A DNA stretch of 34,548 nucleotides, from assembly GCA_029934515.1 (NCBI GenBank), contig JAOZMB010000019.1, positions 1 through 34,548 on the forward strand. Direction: 5' to 3'. This DNA comes from Bacteroidales bacterium. Lineage in GTDB: Bacteria > Bacteroidota > Bacteroidia > Bacteroidales > JAADGE01. The notes below the pieces were generated by a model, which was given only the letters and a program-made list of their open reading frames with translations, did no database searches and was not told where the DNA came from. The position numbers and the translations under genes are program-made. This document shows positions 1 through 8,383 of the stretch, piece by piece; within the stretch, counting starts at the first letter, position 1, and each line of letters starts with the position of its first letter.

Positions 1-1363
1 TAAAGAAATAATGAAAAACGGAGGTTTTGATGTAGTAATTGGAAACCCGCCGTATAGAATTGTATTTGAAATAGAGGATAAAAAATATTTCGAAACAATA
101 TATCCTACTTTTAAAAGAAATAATGATTTGTATGTTGCTTTTTTTGAAAAAAGTTTACAATTATTAAAAAATGAAGGATATTTTTCTTTTATTACACCAA
201 ATTCTTATATTAGAGGTGATTACTTCAAAGAGTTGAGGAACAAATTGATTAAATTTCAACTTATTGCAATTATTGATTTTGCTAATAAAATAATTTTTAA
301 AGATGCTAATGTATTTACGGCAATTATTAATTTACAAAAAACAACGCAAGAAACAGGCTGGATAATGAAAAGCGATTTAGATAAAGAAAAAGGATATGTT
401 AAATTAAATACAAATAATTTTATCGCAAGAAATGGACTTTTTTTAAAATTATCAAAATTATCAAAATTGAAAAATTATCTTCTTGTAAAAGATATTGGTT
501 ATAATTACTGGACAAAAGGAAGAGGTAAAAAAAGAGGTTTCGGTTCTATTGGCGACAAGGTTTTTTATCCTGGATTACAAAAAAATAATAAAGATATTCC
601 ATATTTAAAAGGTTCACAAATTAAAAAATATTATTTTTCAAAACCTGTAAATTTTTTAAAACACAATTATAAATCTTTTTTAAAAAATAATGATACATTT
701 CGTTTTACAAAAGAAATTTTAGAAAATATTCCTAAACTTATTTATAGACAAACGGCAAGTAATCTAATTGTAGCTATTGATTATCAAGGACATCATACAG
801 ATAAAACTGTTCATTCAATTATTCAACAAGCTGAATTTAAAAATGATATTGATTTAAAATTTGTAATGATTTTGCTTAACAGTAAGTTATTAAATTATTA
901 TTATTCTATTTTAACAGAAGAAGCAGGTCGAATTTTTGCACAAGTTAAGATTATTTTTGTTAAAGAATTACCTTATAAACATATAAATATAAGACAGCAA
1001 AAGAAATTTATAAAAAAAGCTGATTTAATGCTTTCATTAAACAAAGTTTTTCAAACAGAAAAAGACAATTTTTTACAGACTTTACAGGAGGAAAAAAGCC
1101 TTTTAAAATTAAGTCGGAAACTGCAAAATTTTCACAATCTGGAATACGATGAGTTTAAAAAAGAACTTCGCAAGAAGAAAGTAAAATTTTCACTTGGCAC
1201 AGAAAACAACGAATGGCGAGAATATTTTAATACGTCAAAAGAAAAAATTAACAAATTACAAACTCAAATAAACCAAACCGATAAAGAAATTGATAAGATG
1301 GTTTATGAACTTTACGAACTAACAAAAAAAGAAATTGAAATCGTTGAAAAATCTGTAAAATAA
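1..1363 (+). CDS. Type IIG-like restriction/DNA methyltransferase, C-terminal part (5' end outside window)
   Basis: The frame is open to the first base of the window, so the ATG at 11 is probably internal and the gene starts upstream. Near the beginning the protein reads FDVVIGNPPY; NPPY (residues 12-15 counted from the ATG at 11) is the catalytic motif IV of N6-adenine methyltransferases. The SAM-binding motif I would lie outside the window. The rest fits a TaqI/Eco57I-like C-terminal part: a region up to about residue 330 ending in GRIFAQVKIIFVKELPY, as in TaqI-like specificity domains, then a Lys/Glu-rich coiled coil at about 380-450. Eco57I-like enzymes usually run near 1000 residues and may carry an N-terminal nuclease; whether this one does cannot be seen here. 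It could also be a modification-only enzyme. Confidence 0.85.
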   Translation, partial: KEIMKNGGFDVVIGNPPYRIVFEIEDKKYFETIYPTFKRNNDLYVAFFEKSLQLLKNEGYFSFITPNSYIRGDYFKELRNKLIKFQLIAIIDFANKIIFKDANVFTAIINLQKTTQETGWIMKSDLDKEKGYVKLNTNNFIARNGLFLKLSKLSKLKNYLLVKDIGYNYWTKGRGKKRGFGSIGDKVFYPGLQKNNKDIPYLKGSQIKKYYFSKPVNFLKHNYKSFLKNNDTFRFTKEILENIPKLIYRQTASNLIVAIDYQGHHTDKTVHSIIQQAEFKNDIDLKFVMILLNSKLLNYYYSILTEEAGRIFAQVKIIFVKELPYKHINIRQQKKFIKKADLMLSLNKVFQTEKDNFLQTLQEEKSLLKLSRKLQNFHNLEYDEFKKELRKKKVKFSLGTENNEWREYFNTSKEKINKLQTQINQTDKEIDKMVYELYELTKKEIEIVEKSVK

Positions 1364-1366
1364 TTT

Positions 1367-1382
1367 TGGCACGATATATGTA
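1367..1382 (+). promoter_or_regulatory. Possible sigma-54 (-24/-12) promoter
   Basis: TGGCACG at 1367-1373, four bases, then ATGTA closely resembles the sigma-54 consensus TGGCACG-N4-TTGCW. The -24 GG is perfect but the -12 element has GT where GC is expected. It lies about 75 bp upstream of the lipoprotein start at 1457. No other sequence this close to the consensus was noticed between genes in the window. Confidence 0.35.
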
Positions 1383-1456
1383 AAAACGGTACAATTTTTG
1401 ATTTATTAATTATTAAAAATATTTTTCAAAACAAACAAATAATGGAGGAAATTAAA

Positions 1457-2704
1457 ATGAAAAAATTAATCTTAATATTTGGTATTGCACTATTTATTTT
1501 AGGCTCTTGTACAACAACAAGAATAGTGCATCACTACGATGACGCTTATCCGAAAGCCAAAACAACAATAGTTGTTAAAAATGCAAGTGCAGATGATACA
1601 ACAAGTACAGATGATGGAGTTTATGATAATTACGCAGATGAAACATCAAATGTTACTGTATATACTGATGACGAAAACGGAGAGACAACAATTGTAGTTG
1701 AAGATGGAAGCGATGTTTACATAACAAATGATAATTCTTATACTTCGAGAATAAGAAGATTTCATTCGGATACTTATGTGATGGACAGTTATTATAATGA
1801 TTATTACAGCTATGGTGGTTGGGGTTTGTCTTTTGGATATCCTTATTATAGTAGTTATAGAAGATATTATAATTGGTATCGACCTTATTATTACTGGAAT
1901 AACCCTTGGTATGGTAGTTATTGGGGCGGCTACAATGGATATTATGCTTACGGCGGATATTATAACGATTATTACGGAAATAACAACAGTAACTATAACT
2001 ACGGACATAGAACAGGAACAGGAAACAGAACAGTAGGAAATACCAGAAATAGAAATAATGTACACAGAGGTTCTGGCAGAACGACAAGTAACACAGTGAA
2101 CACAGGAAACAGAAATGATGTAAAACGTAATACGAGCAGTAACACAGGAACAAGAAATACAAATGTTGTAAGAACAACAGCAACAGACAGTAAAACACGT
2201 ACAGGCAATAATGAAACAGCTTCTAAAAATACAAATGTTAGAGTAAACAGAAGCACGAATTCAACAAGAAATAAATACAGCTCGAGCAGAAGAACTAAGA
2301 ATGAAACAAATAATAGTCGCACAAGTTCAAACAAAAATTACAATAAACCAAGCAGTGCAAGTTCGAGTTCCAGAAGCAGTACAAACAGCTCTAATAGAAG
2401 GAGTTCTTATTCAAAACCAAGTAGTAGCAATAAATCAAATTATAGTAGTCGTTCTAATAATAATTCTAATAGAAGTAGTGGAAGCTCGACACGAAGCAAC
2501 AATAATTCTAATAAAAGAAGCAGCGGAAGTTCGACAAGAAGCAGTAATAATTCAAGCAGAAGCAGCGGAAGTTCGACACGTAGCAGTAATAATTCAAGCC
2601 GAAGTAGTGGAAGTTCGACACGAAGCAGTAATAATTCAAGCCGAAGCAGTGGAAGTTCGACACGCAGTAGTTCGAATAGTTCTTCTCGTTCTGGACGAAG
2701 ATAA
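1457..2704 (+). CDS. Low-complexity Ser/Asn/Arg-rich lipoprotein
   Basis: The start at 1457 is preferred over the in-frame ATG at 1442. It follows a GGAGG (1444-1448) at normal spacing, rare in this window, and gives a clean lipoprotein signal: MKKLILIFGIALFILGSC, lipobox LGSC, followed by TTTR. A variable Asp/Thr-rich segment comes next, then a Tyr/Gly/Trp-rich stretch (GYPYYSSYRRYYNWYRPYYY and onward), then about 220 residues dominated by Ser, Asn, Arg, Thr and Gly. The end is built of 14-residue repeats of the type SSGSSTRSSNNSSR. I recognise no enzyme domain. The composition suggests a flexible, positively charged surface lipoprotein, possibly binding polyanions or the cell wall; that is inference. 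Long reading frames on other strands here are by-products of repetitive codons. A terminator follows at 2737-2783. Confidence 0.85.
   Translation: MKKLILIFGIALFILGSCTTTRIVHHYDDAYPKAKTTIVVKNASADDTTSTDDGVYDNYADETSNVTVYTDDENGETTIVVEDGSDVYITNDNSYTSRIRRFHSDTYVMDSYYNDYYSYGGWGLSFGYPYYSSYRRYYNWYRPYYYWNNPWYGSYWGGYNGYYAYGGYYNDYYGNNNSNYNYGHRTGTGNRTVGNTRNRNNVHRGSGRTTSNTVNTGNRNDVKRNTSSNTGTRNTNVVRTTATDSKTRTGNNETASKNTNVRVNRSTNSTRNKYSSSRRTKNETNNSRTSSNKNYNKPSSASSSSRSSTNSSNRRSSYSKPSSSNKSNYSSRSNNNSNRSSGSSTRSNNNSNKRSSGSSTRSSNNSSRSSGSSTRSSNNSSRSSGSSTRSSNNSSRSSGSSTRSSSNSSSRSGRR
2474..2686 (+). repeat. Intragenic tandem repeat, 42-bp period
   Basis: Five consecutive units start at 2474, 2519, 2561, 2603 and 2645. 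The first is 45 bp (one extra codon), the next three are 42 bp, and the last is partial and degenerates into Ser/Arg codons. Each encodes SSGSSTRS followed by NNSSR-like residues. The middle units are nearly identical at DNA level, which points to slippage or recombination, so repeat number may vary between strains. Confidence 0.85.
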
Positions 2705-2736
2705 ATATTCAAAAGCAAGTTGAATTATAATTAATT

Positions 2737-2783
2737 AAAGATGAGATTTTGAAGTTTTAAAAGAATTACAAAATTTCATCTTT
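2737..2783 (+). terminator. Hairpin terminator after the lipoprotein gene
   Basis: AAAGATGAGATTTTG (2737-2751) pairs with CAAAATTTCATCTTT (2769-2783) over 15 positions with one G-T wobble and a 17-nt loop. It lies 33 bp after the lipoprotein stop codon and the 3' arm ends in a short T run. Confidence 0.6.
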
Positions 2784-2815
2784 CAATAAAAAAACACATA
2801 GAAATAAAAAAAATT

Positions 2816-4390
2816 ATGACAAAAAAAATAGTATTATTACCGATTATAATATTTCTCGGAGTTGTTGTTTTGTTTGCACAAAATCAAACTGATGCAATAA
2901 GATATTCAGAGCTGTTTTATCAAGGTTCAGCAAAATCGGTTGCTATGGGAAGTTCGTTGAGTGCTGTTGGGGCAGATATGTCCGTCTTGGGAACGAACCC
3001 AGCAGGTATGGCTATTTACAAAAGGTCACATTTTGAAATAAGTCCAGAATTTATTTTAAGTAAAACAAATAGTAAATACAATGGTACAAACAGAGAGGAA
3101 CAAGATTTTGGTTTTAAAATATCAAATTTCGGTTGGATAGGCGTTATTGACATTGAAGACAGCGATTGGAAACGAATAAGTTTCGGAATAGCATACAACA
3201 GAATTAAAGATTTTACACAAGAGACAGTAGTAAGAGGCGAGAACGAAACAGGTTCGATACTTGATTATTTTGTTTATAATGCAAACTCTCCGCACAGCGA
3301 TGAATACGGAGACAGATACAGCTCTTATAGAGAAAGTTTAGCTTGGGAAACATATTTGTTGGAAAAAGATGGAGATGAATATTATAAACATGTAGTTGAT
3401 GAGGGAGAATATGGCGAGACGCAAAGAAAACAAATATTAACAAGTGGTGGAATGGGCGAATGGGATTTTTCTTTTGCGATAAACTATCTTGATATTTTGT
3501 ATATGGGCGGAACTTTTGGAATTCAGAATATGAATTTTGAACAAGATATTACATACAAAGAGCATGATTTTACAGATGTTTTTAGGGAAAGTGTTGATGA
3601 GCCGAATGAAAATATACAAGAGTATCCAGAAGAGTTTATCTACAAAGAATCGCTTAAAACAGAAGGTAATGGTTTTAATTTTAAATTTGGAATGCTTTTT
3701 CAGCCTTTTGAATTTGTTCGTATTGGTGGAGCTGTTCACAGTTCGACTTTTTCTGATTTTGTTGATTATTACAGCACCTCGATTTATGCACGCTTCCCAA
3801 CAGCTGACGAGAACGACGATTCTGATTATTATTTTGACAGTGGCGAAGGAAAATTTGATTGGAAACTGACAAGTCCATTCAGAGCAAATGCTGGTTTGGC
3901 ATTTATACTTAGGTCTTATGAATTTGGAAATTTTTATACTGCACCTATGACTATTAGTTTTGAATATGAATTTACTGATTATTCAAATATGAAATTAAAA
4001 GAATATTACTCTGGCGATTACACTTTTGATAACGAAAACGAACTTATTAAAAATCAATTTGGAGAAAGCCACAGTTTACGTGCTGGTGCTGAATTGAATT
4101 TCGGATTGATAAAAGTGCGAGGAGGATATTCTATTTATTCAAGTCCTTACAAGGCGACATCAGATTTATTTGATAATGCTAATTTTGTTTATTCGGGCGG
4201 TATAAGTTTTGCTTCAAAACAAGTTTACTTAGATATGTCTTATTCTTATTCCGAAAAATCAGAATCAATGTATCTCTATGATGCAACAAATGTTTATCCT
4301 AATAATCCTATTGGAAGTAAAAGCGAACCAACAGCTGAACTACTTAATAATAAGCATTTTGCAATAGTTACATTTGGATTTAGATTTTAG
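2816..4390 (+). CDS. Outer-membrane beta-barrel protein, OmpP1/FadL-like
   Basis: The protein has 524 residues. A signal peptide (MTKKIVLLPIIIFLGVVVLFAQ) is followed by the N-terminal pattern of Bacteroidetes OmpP1/FadL-family proteins: GSAKSVAMGSSLSAVGADMS followed by VLGTNPAGMAIY, where the NPAG segment matches the plug region. Alternating hydrophobic strands fill the remainder and the chain ends in a strand closing with Phe (VTFGFRF), as expected for a BAM-inserted barrel. FadL relatives carry long-chain fatty acids or other hydrophobic molecules across the outer membrane; the substrate here is not deducible. The acidic insert at about 180-200 is probably an extracellular loop. It has no T9SS C-terminal sorting domain. 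The gene is monocistronic between two terminators. Confidence 0.8.
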   Translation: MTKKIVLLPIIIFLGVVVLFAQNQTDAIRYSELFYQGSAKSVAMGSSLSAVGADMSVLGTNPAGMAIYKRSHFEISPEFILSKTNSKYNGTNREEQDFGFKISNFGWIGVIDIEDSDWKRISFGIAYNRIKDFTQETVVRGENETGSILDYFVYNANSPHSDEYGDRYSSYRESLAWETYLLEKDGDEYYKHVVDEGEYGETQRKQILTSGGMGEWDFSFAINYLDILYMGGTFGIQNMNFEQDITYKEHDFTDVFRESVDEPNENIQEYPEEFIYKESLKTEGNGFNFKFGMLFQPFEFVRIGGAVHSSTFSDFVDYYSTSIYARFPTADENDDSDYYFDSGEGKFDWKLTSPFRANAGLAFILRSYEFGNFYTAPMTISFEYEFTDYSNMKLKEYYSGDYTFDNENELIKNQFGESHSLRAGAELNFGLIKVRGGYSIYSSPYKATSDLFDNANFVYSGGISFASKQVYLDMSYSYSEKSESMYLYDATNVYPNNPIGSKSEPTAELLNNKHFAIVTFGFRF

Positions 4391-4410
4391 AAAAAAATAT
4401 AAAAAACATA

Positions 4411-4450
4411 AAAAAACTGTCGGGAATAGTTAATCTCTCAGCAGTTTTTT
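4411..4450 (+). terminator. Terminator after the OmpP1/FadL-like gene
   Basis: AAAAAACTG (4411-4419) pairs with CAGTTTTTT (4442-4450); a weaker inner stem with wobbles continues inward. The 3' arm ends in a T run, and the stop codon is 20 bp upstream. The ACTGTCGGG start resembles the CTGTCGG hairpins at 7027, 11492 and 28708, but the stem is less perfect. Confidence 0.65.
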
Positions 4451-4458
4451 TATTATGT

Positions 4459-4556
4459 TTAGTAATCGTTAAAAAATAACATTCTGATTTGTTTTTTGTA
4501 AAATACTTATTAATATGTGTAAACCAATTCATAATTTATAATTAGTAATTTCCTTA
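4459..4556 (+). repeat. Interspersed repeat family A, copy 1
   Basis: It begins TTAGTAATCGTTAAAAAATA, continues through CTGATTTG-T6-GTAAAATACTTATTA and GTAAACCAATTC, and ends with AATTNNT heptamers and AATTTCCTTA. The same order of blocks recurs at 6910, 9390 (reverse), 23199 (reverse) and 24481. Confidence 0.85.
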
Positions 4557-4612
4557 GTAAAGGTTAAAAAATTAGGATATTCTTTTATTTTTGTAAAAAT
4601 AATTAAAAAATT
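4554..4612 (+). repeat. Family A, diverged tandem half-copy
   Basis: Directly after copy 1 the sequence restarts with TTAGTAAAGGTTAAAAAATT, then TTTTATTTTTGTAAAAATAA, which aligns with the first half of family A with several substitutions. It appears to be an older or degenerate tandem copy. Confidence 0.5.
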
Positions 4613-4642
4613 GATTTTATGGCAACTATAGAAATAATTATT

Positions 4643-4712
4643 TAGGACAAACGCATCAAAAATAAATCATACTTGATTTTCTGTACTTAAATATTTTGAT
4701 ACGTCTGTCTTA
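4643..4712 (+). repeat. Family B MITE-like element, 70-bp copy
   Basis: TA flanks both sides. The left end GGACAAACGCATCAAAAATA is the imperfect inverted repeat of the right end, which reads AGACAGACGTATCAAAATA on the other strand. Its internal part matches the ends of the 133-bp copy at 14092, with the middle deleted. The element ends 12 bp from the stop codon of the minus-strand M16 gene. Confidence 0.7.
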
Positions 4713-4723
4713 ATTCTTTTTTG

Positions 4724-6832
4724 TTATTTTTTCGGAATTATAAATTCTTTTTTATTTATTTTTGTTTTTAAGTCAACTGAAATAACTTTAAAATAGGCTT
4801 CAAAATTATCAGAAGTTATTTTTTTCGAATATGCAGTCATTTTTCCTTTACTATCAGGAATTTCCTTATAATCTGATATTTCTATGGTTTTTATTATCTC
4901 AAAATCATCGCCTTCCTTCTCAAGCGTTTCCGACATTATTTTCAAATATGTTTTTGTATCGTAGTAATCGTATCTGTATTTTTCGTTTGGATAGCTTACC
5001 AAAATTTTATATACCTGCACTTCATTAATATCGTAAATCCCAAGAAGCTCAACCTTAATAAGATTGTTATCAGAATATTCCAATTCTGGAAATTGATAGC
5101 TGTTTGTTTTCACCATAGATAGCTCGTTGCTGTCCTGTACATGTATTTCTTTTGCTGTTATAAGAGCAGTATTTTTTTTGTTAAATATTTCCTGTTTCAC
5201 CCAAAAAGAACTGGTTGAATCATCTCTTAACATAACAACAGATTTATATTTACCTTTTTTTCTTAAAATTTTTTGTGTTACAGTTTTTGTTTGATTTCCA
5301 AAATCATAAACTGCTTTTATATTAATTGTTTGGTTTGCAGGGAGTTTATCAGCTTTAACTTTTTTCAGGAACTCTTCGATAATATTAATAGCTCCGAAAC
5401 CGTAAGATATATTAGCTGTTACTGTATCATTTTCGTAAACATTTATTTCTGCTTTTACGGCAAGTTTTAAGAACTCGTTCCTTGCTTTTTTGCTCTCGCC
5501 AAGAACAACTATAGTGTTACGGTCTGTTCTCAAATATTTTTTTGCCGTTTTTTGTATATCTTTTGGTTTTAATAATTTTATTTTGTCGATAAATGATGTA
5601 TAATAATCTGGTGGAATATTATATTTTTCTATATTAAAAAGAATTTCTGAAACTTTATGATTATTTTCTATTTTTTTAATAAAATCTTTGTTCAACAGAT
5701 TCATAGCTATTTGCAATTCTCCTTCGTAAACTGGATTATTTATTAACTCAGCCTGTTGGTCAATAATAATGTTCACAATTTTTGCTAAATCACTTGGCGC
5801 AAAAACAACAGTAGTTTCAAATTCACCAATAATTTCTAATGGTTTAAGTTCTGAGAAAACAAAATCTGCAATTTTTTTTTCTGTTATAAGTTTTTTGTAA
5901 AGACGACCCGTCTGATATGCTCCAAAAATTTTATTCAAAATCAATACTTTATAATAATCATTGTCATTAATTTTCAAATTTGCTGGATACAGTAAACTTA
6001 GGTATGTTCTTTTTCCTGTGATTTTTTCTTCTGTTTCGTGAAAATTGAGCATTGTATGTTTTGGCAATTTAACGTCTGGCAATTTTACATTGAGTGGTTT
6101 CGCTGGCGACAAACGTTCAAAATATTTTTTTGCAGACGAAATTATTGAAGCCAAAGAAACATTTCCAATAACAACAAGATATTTATCGGAGGTCAATAAA
6201 TAATCATGCAAATATCTTCTACATTCATCGCTTGTTAGTTTTGGTAATTTTTCTTTGGAATAATTCTCACCGTAAGGATGTTCGTCACCGTAAAGCATTT
6301 TTGCAGCTTTTGATTTAACATACATACGCGGAGATATACCCGGAGGAAACGATGTTTTTATTTTTGCTTTCAAAATTTTTTCAAACTCTTTTTCATCGAA
6401 CTCTGGATAAAAAATTAAAGAAGACAAATATTTTATCATCTCATCAACATTATTATCAGTTGAGGTAACACTTAAATAATTAACGCCTCCATCAAATGTC
6501 ATTCCTTCTTTTTTGCGCTCTTCGGCGAACTCATCAGGCATTGTTCCAGCTACACCTTTGGAAAGTAATTTACCAGTTATAAAATCAATTCCTTTACTAT
6601 CTGCCGACAAATGTGGAGGAACATCAAAAAAAAGTTTACAGTAGATATTTGAATCATTGAAATTTTTTATATGAATAATTTTCAATTTTTTGTCTATTGA
6701 AACCGATTTACTTTTCTGAATTTGAGATAAAACAGAATCAACCTGTGAATATATTATCGTTTGCGAAAACAATAATATGAAAGTTATAAATAGACGAACA
6801 ATTTTTTTTTTATATTGAAATATTTGTAACAT
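4724..6832 (-). CDS. M16-family (insulinase-like) protein, probably non-catalytic, with extra C-terminal domain
   Basis: This 702-residue protein has an N-terminal hydrophobic signal (about residues 11-29), so it is exported to the periplasm or outer membrane. Residues about 45-230 and 240-450 resemble the paired M16 half-domains (CRRYLHDYLLTSDKYLVVIG and KIFGAYQTGRLYKKLITEKK are typical). The HxxEH zinc motif is absent: the expected site reads GIDFITGKLLSKG. This looks like the partner subunit that forms a clamshell with an active M16 protease, but no active M16 gene is present in the window. Residues about 460-702 form an extra beta-rich domain with YDTKTYLKI and DYKEIPDSKGK patterns reminiscent of LolA-like domains appended to Bacteroidetes M16 proteins; that assignment is tentative. 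The gene is transcribed alone. Confidence 0.8.
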   Translation of the reverse strand: MLQIFQYKKKIVRLFITFILLFSQTIIYSQVDSVLSQIQKSKSVSIDKKLKIIHIKNFNDSNIYCKLFFDVPPHLSADSKGIDFITGKLLSKGVAGTMPDEFAEERKKEGMTFDGGVNYLSVTSTDNNVDEMIKYLSSLIFYPEFDEKEFEKILKAKIKTSFPPGISPRMYVKSKAAKMLYGDEHPYGENYSKEKLPKLTSDECRRYLHDYLLTSDKYLVVIGNVSLASIISSAKKYFERLSPAKPLNVKLPDVKLPKHTMLNFHETEEKITGKRTYLSLLYPANLKINDNDYYKVLILNKIFGAYQTGRLYKKLITEKKIADFVFSELKPLEIIGEFETTVVFAPSDLAKIVNIIIDQQAELINNPVYEGELQIAMNLLNKDFIKKIENNHKVSEILFNIEKYNIPPDYYTSFIDKIKLLKPKDIQKTAKKYLRTDRNTIVVLGESKKARNEFLKLAVKAEINVYENDTVTANISYGFGAINIIEEFLKKVKADKLPANQTINIKAVYDFGNQTKTVTQKILRKKGKYKSVVMLRDDSTSSFWVKQEIFNKKNTALITAKEIHVQDSNELSMVKTNSYQFPELEYSDNNLIKVELLGIYDINEVQVYKILVSYPNEKYRYDYYDTKTYLKIMSETLEKEGDDFEIIKTIEISDYKEIPDSKGKMTAYSKKITSDNFEAYFKVISVDLKTKINKKEFIIPKK

Positions 6833-6909
6833 TTTTAACTAAATTATAACAATTAATGAATGAATAATTTGTTTTTCGATTGGAAAATATATAGTTCATA
6901 ATAAACGAC

Positions 6910-7014
6910 TTAGTAATCGTTAAAAAATAACTTATGATTTGTTTTTTGTAAAATATTTATTATCAGGTGTGTAAACCAATTCGTTATTCATAATTTATAA
7001 TTCGTAATTTCCTT
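6910..7014 (+). repeat. Interspersed repeat family A, copy 2
   Basis: This 105-bp copy contains every block of the family: TTAGTAATCGTTAAAAAATA, GATTTGTTTTTTGTAAAATA, TTATTATCAGGTGTGTAAAC, and four AATTNNT heptamers ending AATTTCCTTA. It lies between the apbE terminator and the start of the M16 gene. Confidence 0.9.
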
Positions 7015-7026
7015 ATGTATATATAA

Positions 7027-7057
7027 ACTGTCGGCATGAATAAGCCACACCGACAGT
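7027..7057 (-). terminator. CTGTCGG hairpin (family C) after apbE
   Basis: ACTGTCGG (7027-7034) pairs perfectly with CCGACAGT (7050-7057) around a 15-nt loop, 33 bp beyond the apbE stop. Read on the minus strand it begins CTGTCGGTGTGGCTT, identical to the first 15 bases of the stem-loop at 11493. No long T run follows. Confidence 0.6.
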
Positions 7058-7089
7058 AATTTATTTTCAACAATGATAAACATAATAAA

Positions 7090-8196
7090 TTATTCTACAA
7101 TCATTGATTTTATACCTTCTGTGTAATAAACTTCCATTTTTCCATTCTTGTCTGAATAAATAAAATAAGCCTCTAACTGTATATCATTATTTATAAACTG
7201 TTTAGCTTTTTCTAATCCTGCGACCATACAGGCTGTTGCATAAGCATCTGCAATCATACAATTATTTGCAATAACTGTTGCACTTAATATATTTTGATAT
7301 GCTGGTTTTCCTGTTTTCGGATTTATAGAATGAGTATATTTCTTCCCGTTTCTCACATAAAATTTACGGTAATTGCCTGATGTGGCAAGTGCTTTATTTT
7401 TTAGTTCCAATTTTACTTGTAATTCTTTTCCGTACTCAATATTTTCAATAGGTTTATCTATTCCAACTCTCCAGACTCTGCCAAATTTTGTTCCTTTTGC
7501 TTTTATTTCACCACCTATTTCGACAAGATAATTATTAACATTTTTTGATTCTATAAACTCAGAAATAACATCAACAGACTGTCCCTGTGCAATTGCATTG
7601 CAGTCGAGTAATATCTCTGGATATTCCTTAACAACTTTTTCTCCATCAATTTTCACCTTTGATATACCAACATATTGCAATAAACTGTCAGTAATTTGTT
7701 CGTTTACAATATCATTTGCTTCTGTTATACCAAATCCAAGTACTTTTGTTATCTGACCTATTGTTATGTCAAAAACACCGTCTGTTTTTTTATTTATATC
7801 GAGTGATGTATCAAACATAATCCTAAAATATTTATCAATAACAACTCCTGTATCGTTCTTATTAATTCTTGAAATTATTGAACCTGGTTTATAAATAGAC
7901 AATGACATATCAAAATCATGCAAAATAGAGTCAATTTCTAATTTTGAAAATGTAGTCGAATCACCATTATAAATAATACTGTAAGTTGTTCCCTGAGTGT
8001 AACCAATAATTTTGTAATAATCTGTTGGTGGACTTTTTATATTATTGCACGAGCATAAAGTTATATAAACAAAAAAAATAATAGTGAAAAAATTTAAAAT
8101 TTTGCCATCTAAGTTAAATATAAAATTTTTTAATTTAATTACAAAGCAAGAAATAAATATTTGATAAACTGTATAATTTTTTTTTATATTGAACAT
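7090..8196 (-). CDS. apbE: FAD:protein FMN transferase (ApbE family), lipoprotein
   Basis: ApbE covalently attaches FMN to threonine of target flavoproteins (such as Rnf/Nqr subunits) outside the cytoplasm, using FAD and Mg2+. Supporting motifs are DGVFDITIGQITKVLGFG, then DCNAIAQGQSVDVISEFI, NNYLVEIGGEIKAKG, LATSGNYRKFY and HSINPKTGKPAYQN, ending with IADAYATACMVAG, which carries the Mg-binding Asp. The N-terminus has a hydrophobic stretch ending LCSC-NN, a plausible lipobox. The frame extends upstream to a TTG at 8241 and an ATG at 8238, but these lie inside a degraded family B repeat; the ATG at 8196 is the first outside its conserved core and is chosen with modest confidence. No target flavoprotein gene is in the window. 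Confidence 0.88.
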   Translation of the reverse strand: MFNIKKNYTVYQIFISCFVIKLKNFIFNLDGKILNFFTIIFFVYITLCSCNNIKSPPTDYYKIIGYTQGTTYSIIYNGDSTTFSKLEIDSILHDFDMSLSIYKPGSIISRINKNDTGVVIDKYFRIMFDTSLDINKKTDGVFDITIGQITKVLGFGITEANDIVNEQITDSLLQYVGISKVKIDGEKVVKEYPEILLDCNAIAQGQSVDVISEFIESKNVNNYLVEIGGEIKAKGTKFGRVWRVGIDKPIENIEYGKELQVKLELKNKALATSGNYRKFYVRNGKKYTHSINPKTGKPAYQNILSATVIANNCMIADAYATACMVAGLEKAKQFINNDIQLEAYFIYSDKNGKMEVYYTEGIKSMIVE

Positions 8197-8225
8197 TTTT
8201 GAAAAATAGTTAAAATTTGAATTAC

Positions 8226-8322
8226 TAAACTTACGCATCAAAATATTTAAGTGTTGGGAATCAAGGAATTATTATTATAAAAATATTGAATTTTTAATGG
8301 TTTTAAAACACAACATATTAAT
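8226..8322 (-). repeat. Family B element, degraded reverse copy upstream of apbE
   Basis: ACGCATCAAAATATTTAAGT, then GGAATCAAGGAATTATTATT, and later TGAATTTTTAATGGTTTTAA and ACATATTAATA align, in reverse orientation, with the 133-bp copy at 14092. The other terminal repeat is lost, replaced by short simple repeats at 8326. The conserved end overlaps the longest possible apbE reading frame. Confidence 0.6.
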
Positions 8323-8325
8323 AAA

Positions 8326-8380
8326 AAATAGAAACTAAGAAATAGAAACTAACCACTAACAACTAACCACTAAAAACTAA
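8326..8380. repeat. Short degenerate tandem repeats (AACTAA-type)
   Basis: Two copies of AAATAGAAACTAA are followed by AACTAACCACTAACAACTAA, CCACTA and AAAAACTAA. This is simple sequence between the ppk2 stop and the family B remnant, with no coding potential. Confidence 0.6.
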
Positions 8381-8383
8381 TCA

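Larger units (their letters stand above)
4391..4723. other. Gene-free stretch between convergent genes: hairpin plus repeats A and B
   Basis: This 333-bp stretch holds a terminator hairpin, a family A copy with a diverged tandem second copy, and a 70-bp family B element. No coding signal was seen. Confidence 0.8.

Noticed and set aside
1646-2723. Several long antisense and alternate-frame reading frames over the lipoprotein gene
   Set aside because: They arise from low-complexity AGT/AAT/TAT-rich codons. Their translations are runs of Ile, Val, Leu or Tyr/Cys without start signals or domain patterns.
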